64,000 nucleotides of DNA from NCBI RefSeq assembly GCF_029227915.1, contig NC_079886.1:27010501-27074500 (forward strand), given 5' to 3'. The stretch comes from Hydractinia symbiolongicarpus (taxonomy: Eukaryota; Cnidaria; Hydrozoa; Anthoathecata; Hydractiniidae). Shown here in pieces: positions 26,001 through 38,000 of the stretch. The notes below the pieces were generated by a model, which did no database searches, was not told the origin of the DNA, and was given only the letters and a program-made list of their open reading frames with translations. The position numbers and the translations under genes were made by a program. Each line of letters opens with the position of its first letter. Within the stretch, counting starts at the first letter, position 1.

Positions 26001-27409
26001 TCTTTGTATACATTCCACTATACGGGTCAAGCCCGGGATTTACGGCAAATCGCGGGTTTTCGTTTCCCGGCGATTAAACTACTTTTATTCAGCGTCTCAT
26101 CAAAAATGAAATCATTTTTGAAAACTAAAAGTCTCATGCATTTTAGTGGTGAAAAAATAATTTAAAGAATCGTTTGGGAAATGAGTTTACTCCCTGGGTA
26201 CTTTCTTTGTATACTTTTCACTGTACGGGCCGAGTCCGTGATATACGGAAAATCGCGGGTTTTCGTTTGCCGGAGATTAAACTCCTTTTATTCAGCGTCT
26301 CATCAAGAATGAAATCGTTTTTGAAAACTACAAATCTTATGCGTTTTAGTGGTAAAAAATTAATTTAAAAAATCGTTCGGGAAATGAGTTTACTCCCAGT
26401 TTACTTTCTTCGTATAAATTCGACTATATGGGTCAAGCCCGGGATTTACGGGAACTCTCGGGTTTTCGTTTGCCGGCGATTAAACTCCTTTTATTCAGCG
26501 TCTCATCAAAAATGAAATCATTTTTGAAAACTACAAGTCTCATGCGTTTTAGTGGTGAAAAAATAATTTAAAAAATTGTTCGGGAAATGAGTTCACTCCC
26601 TGCGTACTTTCTTTGTATACTTTTGACTATACGGGCCGAATCTAGGATTCACGGGAAATCGCAGGTTTTCGTTTGCCGGAGATTAAACTCCTTTTATTCA
26701 GCGTCTCATCAAGAATGAAATCGTTTTTGAAAACTACAAGTCTTATGCGTTTTAGTGGTAAAAAATTAATTTAAAAAATCGTTCGGGAAATGAGTTTACT
26801 CCCAGTTTACTTTCTTCGTATAAATTCGACTATACGGGTCAAGCCCGGGATTTACGGGAACTCTCGGGTTTTCGTTTGCCGGCGATTAAACTCCTTTTAT
26901 TCAGCGTCTCATCAAAAATGAAATCATTTTTAAAAACTACAAGTCTCATGCGTTTTAGTGGTGAAGAAATAATTTAAAAAATTGTTCGGGAAATGAGTTT
27001 ACTCCCTGGGTAATTTCTTTGTATACATTCGACTATACGGCCAAGCCCAGGATTTACGGGAAATCGCGGGTTTTCGTTTGCCGGCGATTAAACTCCTTTT
27101 ATTCAGCGTCTCATCAATAATGAAATCGTTTTTGAAAACTGCAAGTCTTATGCGTTTTAGTGGTAAAAAATTAATTTAAAAAATCGTTCGGGAAATGAGT
27201 TTACTCCCTGGGTACTTTCTTTGTATACTTTTTACTGTAGGGGCCGAGTCCGTGATATACGGAAAATCGCGGGTTTTCGTTTGCCGGCGATTAAACTACT
27301 TTTATTCAGTGTCTCATCAAAAACGAAATCATTTTTGAAAACTACAAGTCTCATGCGTTTTAGTGGTGAAAAATAATTTAAAGAAACCTTCGGGAAATGA
27401 GTTTACTCC
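23055..27409 (+). repeat. ~22-monomer unit (4,462-bp offset), first copy
   Basis: This stretch is repeated at 27,517-31,263. The offset is 4,462 at the left, 4,461 after the patched monomer at 29,441 and 3,854 at the right, because three monomers are missing from the second copy. Super-unit copy 2 contains this stretch once (offset 27,553). Confidence 0.85.
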
Positions 27410-27599
27410 CAGTTTACTTTCTTTGTATACATTCGACTATACGGGTCAAGCCCGGGATTTACGGGAAATCGCGGGTTTTCGTTTGCCGGCGATTAAACTC
27501 CTTTTATTCAGCGTCTCATCAATAATGAAATCGGTTTTGAAAACTACAAGTCTCATGCGTTTTAGTGGTGAAAAAATAATTTAAAAAATTGTTCGGGAA
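27397..27599 (+). repeat. Three-part mosaic monomer at the 4.46-kb duplication joint
   Basis: The left end has the rare AAACCTTCGGG joint also seen at 31,239. The middle (CCCAGTTTAC, TTCGACTATACGGGTC, GCCGGCGATTAAAC) is consensus-like. The right end (TCAATAATGAAATCGG, GTTTTGAAAAC) is that of the monomer ending at 23,137. Two switches inside one 203-bp unit suggest exchange plus conversion, or two exchanges. Confidence 0.75.
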
Positions 27600-30500
27600 A
27601 TGAGTTTACTCCCAGTTTACTTTCTTTGTATACATTCGACTATACGGGTCAAGCCCGGGATTTACGGGAAATCGCGGGTTTTCGTTTGCCGGCGATTAAA
27701 CTCCTTTTATTCAGCGTCTCATCAAAAACGAAATCATTATTGAAAACTACAAGTCTCATGCGTTTTAGTGGTAAAAAATTAATTTAAAAATCGTTAGGGA
27801 AATGAGTTTACTCCCAGTTTACTTTCTTTGTATACATTCGACTATACGGGTCAAGCCCGGGATTTACGGCATATCGCGGGTTTTCGTTTGCCGGCGATTA
27901 ATCTCCTTTTATTCAGCGTCTCAACAAAAATGAAATCATTTTTGAAAACTAAAAGTCTCATGCGTTTTAGTGGTGAAAAAATAATTTAAAGAATCGTTCG
28001 GGAAATGAGTTCACTCCCAGTTTACTTTCTTTGTATACATTCGACTATACGGGTCAAGCCCGGGATTTACGGCAAATCGCGGGTTTTCGTTTGCCGGCGA
28101 TTAAACTCCTTTTATTCAGCGTCTCATCAAAATTGAAATCATTTTTGAAAACTAAAAGTCTCATGCGTTTTAGTGGTGAAAAAATAATTTAAAGAATCGT
28201 TCGGGAAATGAGTTCACTTCCTGCGTACTTTCTTTGTATACTTTTGACTATACGGGCCGAATCTGGGATTTACGTGAAATCGCAGGTTTTCGTTTGCCTG
28301 AGATTAAACTCCTTTTATTTAGCGTCTCATCAAGAATGAAATCGTTTTTAAAAACTACAAGTCTTATGCGTTTTAGTGGTAAAAAATTAATTTAAAAAAT
28401 CGTGCGGGAAATGAGTTTACTCCCAGTTTACTTTCTTTGTATACATTCCACTATACGGGTCAAGCCCGGGATTTACGGCAAATCGCGGGTTTTCGTTTGC
28501 CGGCGATTAAACTACTTTTATTCAGCGTCTCATCAAATATGAAATCATTTTTGAAAACTAAAAGTCTCATGCGTTTTAGTGGTTAAAAAAATAATTTAAA
28601 GAATCGTTTGGGAAATGAGTTTACTCCCTGGGTACTTTCTTTGTATACTTTTCACTGTACGGGCCGAGTCCGTGATATATGGAAAATCGCGGGTTTTCGT
28701 TTGCCGGAGATTAAACTCCTTTTATTCAGCGTCTCATCAAGAATGAAATCGTTTTTGAAAACTACAAATCTTATGCGTTTTAGTAGTAAAAAATTAAGTT
28801 AAAAATCGTTCGGGAAATGAGTTTACTCCCAGTTTACTTTCTTCGCATAAATTCGACTATATGGGTCAAGCCCGGGATTTACGGGAACTCTCGGGTTTTC
28901 GTTTGCCGGCGATTAAACTCCTTTTATTCAGCGTCTCATCAAAAATGAAATCATTTTTGAAAACTACAAGTCTCATGCGTTTTAGTGGTGAAAAAATAAT
29001 TTAAAAAATTGTTCGGGAAATGAGTTTACTCCCAGTTTACTTTCTTTGTATTCTTTTTGACTATACGGGCAGAATCTGGGATTTACGGGAAATCGCGGGT
29101 TTTCGTTTGCCGGAGATTGAACTCCTTTTATTCAGCGTCTCATCAAAAATGAAATCGTTTTTGAAAACTACAAGTCTCATGCGTTTTAGTGGTGAAAAAA
29201 TAATTTAAAAAATTGTTCGGGAAATGAGTTTTCTCCCAGTTTACTTTCTTTGTATACATTCGACTATACGGGTCAAGCCCGGGATTTGCGGGAAATCGCG
29301 GGTTTTCGTTTGCCGGCGATTAAACTCCTTTTATTCAGCGTCTCATCAAAAACGAAATCATTATTGAAAACTACAAGTCTCATGCGTTTTAGTGGTAAAA
29401 AATTAATTTAAAAAATCGTTAGGGAAATGAGTTTACTCCCTGGGTAATTTCTTTGTATACATTCGACTATACGGCCAAGCCCAGGATTTACGGGAAATCG
29501 CGGGTTTTCGTTTGCCGGCGATTAAACTCCTTTTATTTAGCGTCTCATCAAAAACGAAATCATTTTTGAAAACTAAAAGTCTTATGCGTTTTAGTGGTGA
29601 AAAAATAATTTAAAGAATCGTTTGGGAAATGAGTTCACTCCCTGCGTACTTTCTTTGTATACTTTTGACTATACGGGCCGAATCTGGGATTTACGGGAAA
29701 TCGCAGGTTTTCGTTTGCCGGAGATTAAACTCCTTTTATTCAGCGTCTCATCAAGAATGAAATCGTTTTTGAAAACTACAGGTCTTATGCGTTTTAGTGG
29801 TAAAAAATTAATTTTAAAAATCGTTCGGGAAATGAGTTTACTCCCAGTTTACTTTCTTCGTATAAATTCGACTATACGGGTCAAGCTCGGGATTTACGGG
29901 AACTCTCGGGTTTTCGTTTGCCGGCGATTAAACTCCTTTTATTCAGCGTCTCACCAAAAATGAAATCATTTTTAAAAACTACAAGTCTCATGCGTTTTAG
30001 TGGTGAAAAAATAATTTAAAGAATCGTTTGGGAAATGAGTTTACTCCCTGGGTACTTTCTTTGTATACTTTTCACTGTACGGGCCGAGTCCGTGATATAC
30101 GGAAAATCGCGGGTTTTCGTTTGCCGGAGATTAAACTCCTTTTATTCAGCGTCTCATCAAGAATGAAATCGTTTTTGAAAACTACAAATCTTATGCGTTT
30201 TAGTGGTAAAAAATTAATTTAAAAAATCGTTCGGGAAATGAGTTTACTCCCAGTTTACTTTCTTCGTATAAATTCGACTATATGGGTCAAGCCCGGGATT
30301 TACGGGAACTCTCGGGTTTTCGTTTGCCGGCGATTAAACTCCTTTTATTCAGCGTCTCATCAAAAATGAAATCATTTTTGAAAACTACAAGTCTCATGCG
30401 TTTTAGTGGTGAAAAAATAATTTAAAAAATTGTTCGGGAAATGAGTTCACTCCCTGCGTACTTTCTTTGTATACTTTTGACTATACGGGCCGAATCTAGG

Positions 30501-31263
30501 ATTCACGGGAAATCGCAGGTTTTCGTTTGCCGGAGATTAAACTCCTTTTATTCAGCGTCTCATCAAGAATGAAATCGTTTTTGAAAACTACAAGTCTTAT
30601 GCGTTTTAGTGGTAAAAAATTAATTTAAAAAATCGTTCGGGAAATGAGTTTACTCCCAGTTTACTTTCTTCGTATAAATTCGACTATACGGGTCAAGCCC
30701 GGGATTTACGGGAACTCTCGGGTTTTCGTTTGCCGGCGATTAAACTCCTTTTATTCAGCGTCTCATCAAAAATGAAATCATTTTTAAAAACTACAAGTCT
30801 CATGCGTTTTAGTGGTGAAGAAATAATTTAAAAAATTGTTCGGGAAATGAGTTTACTCCCTGGGTAATTTCTTTGTATACATTCGACTATACGGCCAAGC
30901 CCAGGATTTACGGGAAATCGCGGGTTTTCGTTTGCCGGCGATTAAACTCCTTTTATTCAGCGTCTCATCAATAATGAAATCGTTTTTGAAAACTGCAAGT
31001 CTTATGCGTTTTAGTGGTAAAAAATTAATTTAAAAAATCGTTCGGGAAATGAGTTTACTCCCTGGGTACTTTCTTTGTATACTTTTTACTGTAGGGGCCG
31101 AGTCCGTGATATACGGAAAATCGCGGGTTTTCGTTTGCCGGCGATTAAACTACTTTTATTCAGTGTCTCATCAAAAACGAAATCATTTTTGAAAACTACA
31201 AGTCTCATGCGTTTTAGTGGTGAAAAATAATTTAAAGAAACCTTCGGGAAATGAGTTTACTCC
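27517..31263 (+). repeat. ~19-monomer second copy, found only in super-unit copy 1
   Basis: Repeats 23,055-27,409 with private changes: GATATATGG near 28,674, a patched monomer at 29,441-29,555, and loss of three monomers corresponding to about 25,560-26,170. It gives copy 1 a net 3,854 bases more than copy 2. Confidence 0.85.
29441..29555 (+). repeat. Conversion-like patch inside one monomer
   Basis: The flanks are those of the normal monomer seen at 24,957 and 52,510 (CGTTAGGG before; CTAAAAGTCTTATG after). The interior instead has TGGGTAATTTC, GGCCAAGCCCAGG, TTTAGCGTCTC and AAACGAAATC, as in the monomer near 25,585. The patch is one base shorter at GGCC/GGGT, which explains the 4,462 to 4,461 change of register. 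No other TGGGTAATTTC monomer in the window has the CGTTAGGG flank. Confidence 0.8.
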
Positions 31264-31859
31264 CTGCGTACTTTCTTTGTATACTTTTGACTATACGGGC
31301 CGAATCTGGGATTTACGGGAAATCGCGGGTTTTCGTTTGCCGGAGATTAAACTCCTTTTATTCAGCGTCTCATCAAAAATGAAATCATTTTTGAAATCTA
31401 CAAGTCTCATGCGTTTTAGTGGTGAAAAAATAATTAAAAGAATCGTTCGGGAAATGAGTTTACTCCCTGGGTACTTTCTTTGTATACTTTTCACTGTACG
31501 GGCCGAGTCCGTGATATACGGAAAATCGCGGGTTTTCGTTTGCCGGCGATTACACTTCTTTTATTCAGAGTCTCATCAAAAACGAAATCATTTTTGAAAA
31601 CTACAAGTCTCATGCGTTTGAGTGGTGAAAAACAATTTAAAGAATCGTTCGGGAAATGAGTTTACTCCATGCGTACTTTCTTTGTATACTTTTTGACTAT
31701 ACGGGCCGAATCTGGGATTTACGGGAAATCGCGGGTTTTCGTTTGCCGGCGATTAAACTCCTTTTATTCAGCGTCTCATCAAAAATGAAATCATTTTTGA
31801 AAACTACAAGTCTCATGCGTTCTAGTGGTAAAAAATTAATTCAAAAAATCGTTCGGGAA

Positions 31860-32049
31860 ATGAGTTTACTCCCAGTTTACTTTCTTTGTATACATTCCAC
31901 TATACGGGTCAAGCCCGGGATTTACGGCAAATCGCGGGTTTTCGTTTGCCGGCGATTAAACTCCTTTTATTCAGCGTCTCATCATTTTTGAAACTAAAAG
32001 TCTCATGCGTTTTAGTGGTGAAAAAATAATTTAAAGAATCGTTTGGGAA
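31860..32049 (+). repeat. 190-bp short monomer, one dyad arm deleted
   Basis: The sequence reads GTCTCATCATTTTTG where full monomers have a further 12 bases between two ATCA repeats. The left arm of the 22-bp dyad is lost. One further A is missing just downstream (TTTGAAACTAAAAG). The matching unit in super-unit copy 2 is 55,559-55,748. Confidence 0.85.
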
Positions 32050-32251
32050 ATGAGTTTACTCCCTGGGTACTTTCTTTGTATACTTTTCACTGTACGGGCC
32101 GAGTCCGTGATATACGGAAAATCGCGGTTTTCGTTTGCCGGAGATTGAACTCCTTTTATTCAGCGTCTCATCAAAAATGAAATCGTTTTTGAAAACTACA
32201 AGTCTCATGCGTTTTAGTGGCGAAAAAATAATTTAAAGAATCGTTTGGGAA

Positions 32252-32441
32252 ATGAGTTTACTCCCAGTTTACTTTCTTTGTATACATTCGACTATACGGT
32301 CAAGCCCGGGATTTACGGGAAATCGCGGGTTTTCGTTTGCCGGCGATTAAACTCCTTTTATTCAGCGTCTCATCATTTTTGAAAACTACAAGTCTCATGC
32401 GTTTTAGTGGTGAAAAAATAATTTAAAGAATCGTTTGGGAA
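32252..32441 (+). repeat. 190-bp short monomer with CGGTCAAG
   Basis: Same 12-base loss at the dyad (near 32,372). It also lacks one G in ACGGTCAAGCCC. Copy 2 has two tandem examples, which accounts for its +190 length difference. Confidence 0.85.
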
Positions 32442-35075
32442 ATGAGTTTACTCCCTGGGTACTTTCTTTGTATACTTTTTGACTATACGGGCCAAATCTG
32501 GGATTTACGGGAAATCGCGGGTTTTCGTTTGCCGGAGATTGAACTCCTTTTATTCTGCGTCTCATCAAAAATGAAATCGTTTTTGAAAACTACAAGTCTC
32601 ATGCGTTTTAGTGGTGAAAAAATAATTTAAAAAATTGTTCGGGAAATGAGTTTACTCCCAGTTTACTTTCTTTGTATACATTCGACTATACGGTCAAGCC
32701 CGGGATTTACGGCAAATCGCGGGTTTTCGTTTGCCGGCGATTAAACTACTTTTATTCAGCGTCTCACCAAAAATGAAATCATTTTTGAAAACTAAAAGTC
32801 TCATGCGTTTTAGTGGTGAAAAAATAATTTAAAGAATCGTTTGGGAAATGAGTTTACTCCCTGGGTACTTTCTTTGTATACTTTTCACTGTACGGGCCGA
32901 GTCCGTGATATACGGAAAATCGCGGGTTTTCGTTTGCCGAAGATTAAACTCCTTTTATTCAGCGTCTCATCAAGAATGAAATCGTTTTTGAAAACTACAA
33001 ATCTTATGCGTTTTAGTGGTAAAAAATTAATTTAAAAATCGTTCGGGAAATGAGTTTACTCCCAGTTTACTTTCTTCGTATAAATTCGACTATATGGGTC
33101 AAGCCCGGGATTTACGGGAATTCTCGGGTTTTCGTTTGCCGGCGATTAAACTCCTTTTATTCAGCGTTTCATCAAAAATGAAATCATTTTTGAAAACTAC
33201 AAGTCTCATGCGTTTTATTGGTGAAAAAATAATTTAAAAATTGTTCGGGAAATGAGTTTACTCCCAGTTTACTTTCTTTCTATACTTTTTGACTATGCGG
33301 GCCGAATCTGGGATTTACGGGAAATCGCGTGTTTTCGTTTGCCGGAGATTGAACTCCTTTTATTCAGCGTCTCATCAAAAATGAAATCGTTTTTGAAAAC
33401 TAAAAGTCTCATGCGTTTTAGTGGTGAAGAAATAATTTAAAAAATCGTTCAGGAAATGAGTTTACTCCCCGGGTATTTTCTTTGTATACATTCGACTATA
33501 CGGCCAAGCCCGGCATTTACGGGAAATCGCGGGTTTTCATTGGCCGGCGATTAAACTCCTTTTATTCAGCGTCTCATCAAAAACGAAATCATTTTTGAAA
33601 ACTACAAGTCTCATGCGTTTTAGTGGTGAAAACATAATATAAAAAATCGTTCGTTAAATGAGTTTACTCCCAGTTTACTTTCTTTGTATACATTTGACTA
33701 TACGGGTCAAGCCCGGGATTTACGGCAAATCGCGGGTTTTCGTTGGCCGGCGATTAAACTCCTTTTATTCAGCGTCTCATCAAAAACGAAATCATTTTTA
33801 AAAACTACAAGTCTCATGCGTTTTAGTGGTGAAAAAATAATTTAAAAAATCGTTCGGGAAATGAGTTTACTGCCAGTTTACTTTCTTTGTATACATTCGA
33901 CTATACGGGTCAAGCCCGGGATTTACGGCAAATCGCGGGTTTTCGTTTACCGGCGATTAAACTCCTTTTATTCAGCGTCTCATCAAAAATGAAATCATTT
34001 TTGAAAACTACAAGTCTCATGCGTTTTAGTGGTGAAGAAATAATTTAAAAAATCGTTCGGAAAATGAGTTTACTCCCTGGGTATTTTCTTTGTATACATT
34101 CGACTATACGGCCAAGCCCGGGATTTACGGGAAATCGCGGGTTTTCGTTTGCCGGCGATTAAACTCCTTTTATTCAGCGTCTCATCAAAAACGAAATCAT
34201 TTTTATAAACTACAAGTCTCATGCGTTTTAGTGGTGAAAAATAATTTAAAGAATCGTTCGGGAAATGAGTTTACTCCCTGGGTACTTTCTTTGTATACAT
34301 TTGACTATACGGGCCAAGCCCGGGATTTACGGGAAATCGCGGGTTTTCGTTGGCCGGCGATTAAACTCCTTTTATTCAGCGTCTCATCAAAAACAAAATC
34401 ATTTTTGAAAACTACAAGTCTCATACGTTTTAGTGGTGAAAAAATAATTTAAAAAATCGTTCGGAAAATGAGTTTACTCCCAGTTTACTTTCTTTGTATA
34501 CATTCGACTATACGGGTCAAGCCCGGGATTTACGGCAAATCGCGGGTTTTCGTTTGCCGGCGATTAAACTCCTTTTATTCAGCGTCTCATCAAAAATGAA
34601 ATCATTTTTGAAAACTACAAGTCTCATGCGTTTTAGTGGTGAAAAATAATTTAAAGAATCGTTCGGGAAATGCGTTTACTCCCTGGGTACTTTCTTTGTG
34701 TACTTTTGACTATACGGGCCGAGTCTGGGATTTACGGGAAATCGCGGGTTTTCGTTTGCCGGCGATTAAACTCCTTTTATTCAGCGCCTCATAAAAAATG
34801 AAATCATTTTTGAAAACTACAAGTCTCGTGCGTCTTAGTGGTGAAGAAAAAATTTAAAAAATCGTTCGGGAAATAAGTTTACTCCCTAGGTACTTTCTTT
34901 GTATACATTTGACTATACGGGCCAAGCCCGGGATTTACGGGAAATCGCGGGTTTTCGTTTACCGGCGATTAAATTTCTTTTATTCAGCGTCTCATCAAAA
35001 ATGAAATCATTTTTGAAAACTACAAGTCTCATGCGTTTTAATGGTGAAATAATAATTTAAAGAATCGTTCGGGAA

Positions 35076-38000
35076 ATGAGTTTACTCCGTGGGTACTTTC
35101 TTTGTATACTTTTGACTATACGGGTCGAGTCCTGGATTTACGGGAAATTGCGGGTTTTCCTTTGCCGGAGATTAAACTCCTTTTATTCAGCGTCTCATCA
35201 AAAATGAAATCATTTTTGAAAACTACAAGTCTCATGCGTTTTAGTGGTGAAAAAATAATTTAAAGAATCGTTCGGGAAATGAGTTTACTCCCTGGGTACT
35301 TTCATTGTATACTTTTGACTATACGGGCCGAGTCCTGGATTTACGGGAAATTGCGGGTTTTCGTTTGCCGGCGATTAAACTCCTTTTATTTAGCGTCTCA
35401 TCAATAATGAAATCGTTTTTGAAAACTACAAGTCTGATGCGTTTTAGTGGTGAAAAAATAATTTAAAAAATCGTTCGGGAAATGAGTTTACTCCTGGGTA
35501 CTTTCTTTGTATACATTCGACTATACGGGCCGATTCCAAGATATACGGGAAATCGCGGGTTTTCGTTTGCCGGCGATTAAACTCCTTTTATTCAGCGTCT
35601 CATCAAAAATGAAATCATTTTTGAAAACTACAAGTCTCATGCGTTTTAATGGTGAAAAAATAATATAAAGAATCGTTCGGGAAATGAGTTTACTCCCTGG
35701 GTACTTTCTTTGTATACTTTTGACTATACGGGCCGAGTCCTGGATTTACGGGAAATTGCGGGTTTTCGTTTGCCGGCGATTAAACTCCTTTTATTCAGCG
35801 TCTCATCAAAAATGAAATCGTTTTTGAAAACTACAAGTCTTATGCGTTTTAGTGGTGAAAAAATAATTTAAAAAATCGTTCGGGAAATGAGTTTACTCCT
35901 GGGTACTTTCTTTGTATACATTCGACTATACGGGCCGATTCCAGGATAAACGGGAAATCGCGGGTTTTCGTTTGCCGGCGATTAAACTCCTTTTATTCAG
36001 CGTCTCATCAAAAATGAAATCATTTTTAAAAACTACAAATCTCATGCGTTTTAGTGGTGAAAAAATAATTTAAAGAATCGTTCGGGAAATGAGTTTACTC
36101 CCTGGGTACTTTCTTTGTATACTTTTGACTATACGGGCCGAGTCCTGGATTTACGGGAAATTGCGGGTTTTCGTTTGCCGGCGATTAAACTCCATTTATT
36201 CAGCGTCTCATCAATAATGAAATCGTTTTTGAAAACTACAAGTCTTATGCGTTTTAGTGGTAAAAAATTAATTTAAAAAATCGTTCGGGAAATGAGTTTA
36301 CTCCCTGGGTACTTTCTTTGTATACTTTTCACTGTACGGGCCGAGTCCGTGATATACGGAAAATCGCGGGTTTTCGTTTGCCGGCGATTAAACTTCTTTT
36401 ATTCAGTGTCTCATCAAAAACGAAATCATTTTTGAAAACTACAAGTCTCATGCGTTTTAGTGGTGAAAAACAATTTAAAGAATCGTTCGGGAAATGAGTT
36501 TACTCCCTCCGTACTTTCTTTGTATACTTTTTGACTATACGGGCCGAATCTGGGATTTACGGGAAATCGCGGGTTTTCGTTTGCCGGAGATTAAACTCCT
36601 TTTATTCAGCGTCTCATCAAGAATGAAATCGTTTTTGAAAACTACAAGTCTCATGCGTTTTAGTGGTAAGAAATTAATTTAAAAAATCGTTCGGGAAATG
36701 AGTTTACTCCCAGTTTACGTTCTTTGTATACATTCGACTATACGGGCCGAGTCTGGGATTTACGGGAAATCGCGGGTTTTTATTTGCCGGAGATTTAACC
36801 CCTTTTATTCTGCGTCTCATCAAGAATGAAATCGTTTTTGAAAACTACAAGTCTTTTGCGTTTTAGTGGTAAAAAATTAATTTAAAAAATCGTTCGGGAA
36901 ATGAGTTTACTCCCAGTTTACTTTCTCTGTATACATTCATCTATACGGGTCAAGCCCGGGATTTACGGAAACTCCCGGGTTTTCGTTTGCCGGCGATTAA
37001 ACTCCTTTTATTCAGCGTCTCATCAAAAATGAAATCATTTTTAAAAACTACAAATCTCATGCGTTTTAGTGGTGAAAAAATAATTTAAAGAATCGTTCGG
37101 GAAATGAGTTTACTCCCTGGGTACTTTCTTTGTATACTTTTGACTATACGGGCCGAGTCCTGGATTTACGGGAAATTGCGGGTTTTCGTTTGCCGGCGAT
37201 TAAACTCCATTTATTCAGCGTCTCATCAATAATGAAATCGTTTTTGAAAACTACAAGTCTTATGCGTTTTAGTGGTAAAAAATTAATCTAAAAAATCGTT
37301 CGGGAAATGAGTTTACTCCCTGGGTACTTTCTTTGTATACTTTTCACTGTACGGGCCGAGTCCGTGATATACGGAAAATCGCGGGTTTTCGTTTGCCGGC
37401 GATTAAACTTCTTTTATTCAGTATGTCATCAAAAACGAAATCATTTTTGAAAACTACAAGTCTCATGCGTTTTAGTGGTGAAAAACAATTTAAAGAATCG
37501 TTCGGGAAATGAGTTTACTCCCTCCGTACTTTCTTTGTATACTTTTTGACTATACGGGCCGAATCTGGGATTTACGGGAAATCGCGGGTTTTCGTTTGTC
37601 GGAGATTAAACTCCTTTTATTCAGCGTCTCATCAAGAATGAAATCGTTTTTGAAAACTACAAGTCTCATGCGTTTTAGTGGTAAGAAATTAATTTAAAAA
37701 ATCGTTCGGGAAATGAGTTTACTCCCAGTTTACGTTCTTTGTATACATTCGACTATACGGGCCGAGTCTGGGATTTACGGGAAATCGCGGGTTTTTATTT
37801 GCCGGAGATTTAACCCCTTTTATTCTGCGTCTCATCAAGAATGAAATCGTTTTTGAAAACTACAAGTCTTTTGCGTTTTAGTGGTAAAAAATTAATTTAA
37901 AAAATCGTTCGGGAAATGAGTTTACTCCCAGTTTACTTTCTCTGTATACATTCAACTATACGGGTCAAGCCCGGGATTTACGGAAACTCCCGGGTTTTCG

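Larger units (their letters stand above)
2603..33403 (+). repeat. Large super-unit, copy 1 (30.8 kb, ~152 monomers)
   Basis: Copy 1 begins just after position 2,602, where the register matches 33,404 with an offset of 30,801. It contains domain 1 (to about 4,274), domain 2 (4,275-15,021) and domain 3 (15,022 on). Relative to copy 2 it carries extra 6-, 7-, 2-, 2- and 19-monomer segments and lacks one 202-bp, one 190-bp and one 204-bp monomer. Aligned parts differ by only scattered substitutions, such as AAAAAAAGAAATC near 3,987 against AAAAAATGAAATC in copy 2, and GGGACGAG near 5,334 against GGGCCGAG. Confidence 0.9.
15022..33403 (+). repeat. Domain 3 subfamily block, super-unit copy 1
   Basis: Dominated by monomers with TTCACTGTACGGGCCGAG and GTGATATACGG, monomers with TTCGTATAAATTCG and GGGAACTCTCGGG, monomers with GAATCTGGGATTTAC, and consensus-like CCCAGTTTAC monomers. 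This is the most rearranged part of copy 1; the 7-, 2-, 2- and 19-monomer excesses over copy 2 all lie here. The corresponding block in copy 2 is 44,809-57,513. Confidence 0.75.

Noticed and set aside
31291-31494. Minus-strand open frame of 67 codons, repeated at 54,990-55,193
   Set aside because: It exists only because a local loss of the usual TAATTTAAA stop pattern opens the frame in this monomer. Its second copy lies in the matching place of the duplicated super-unit. There is no sign of coding constraint.
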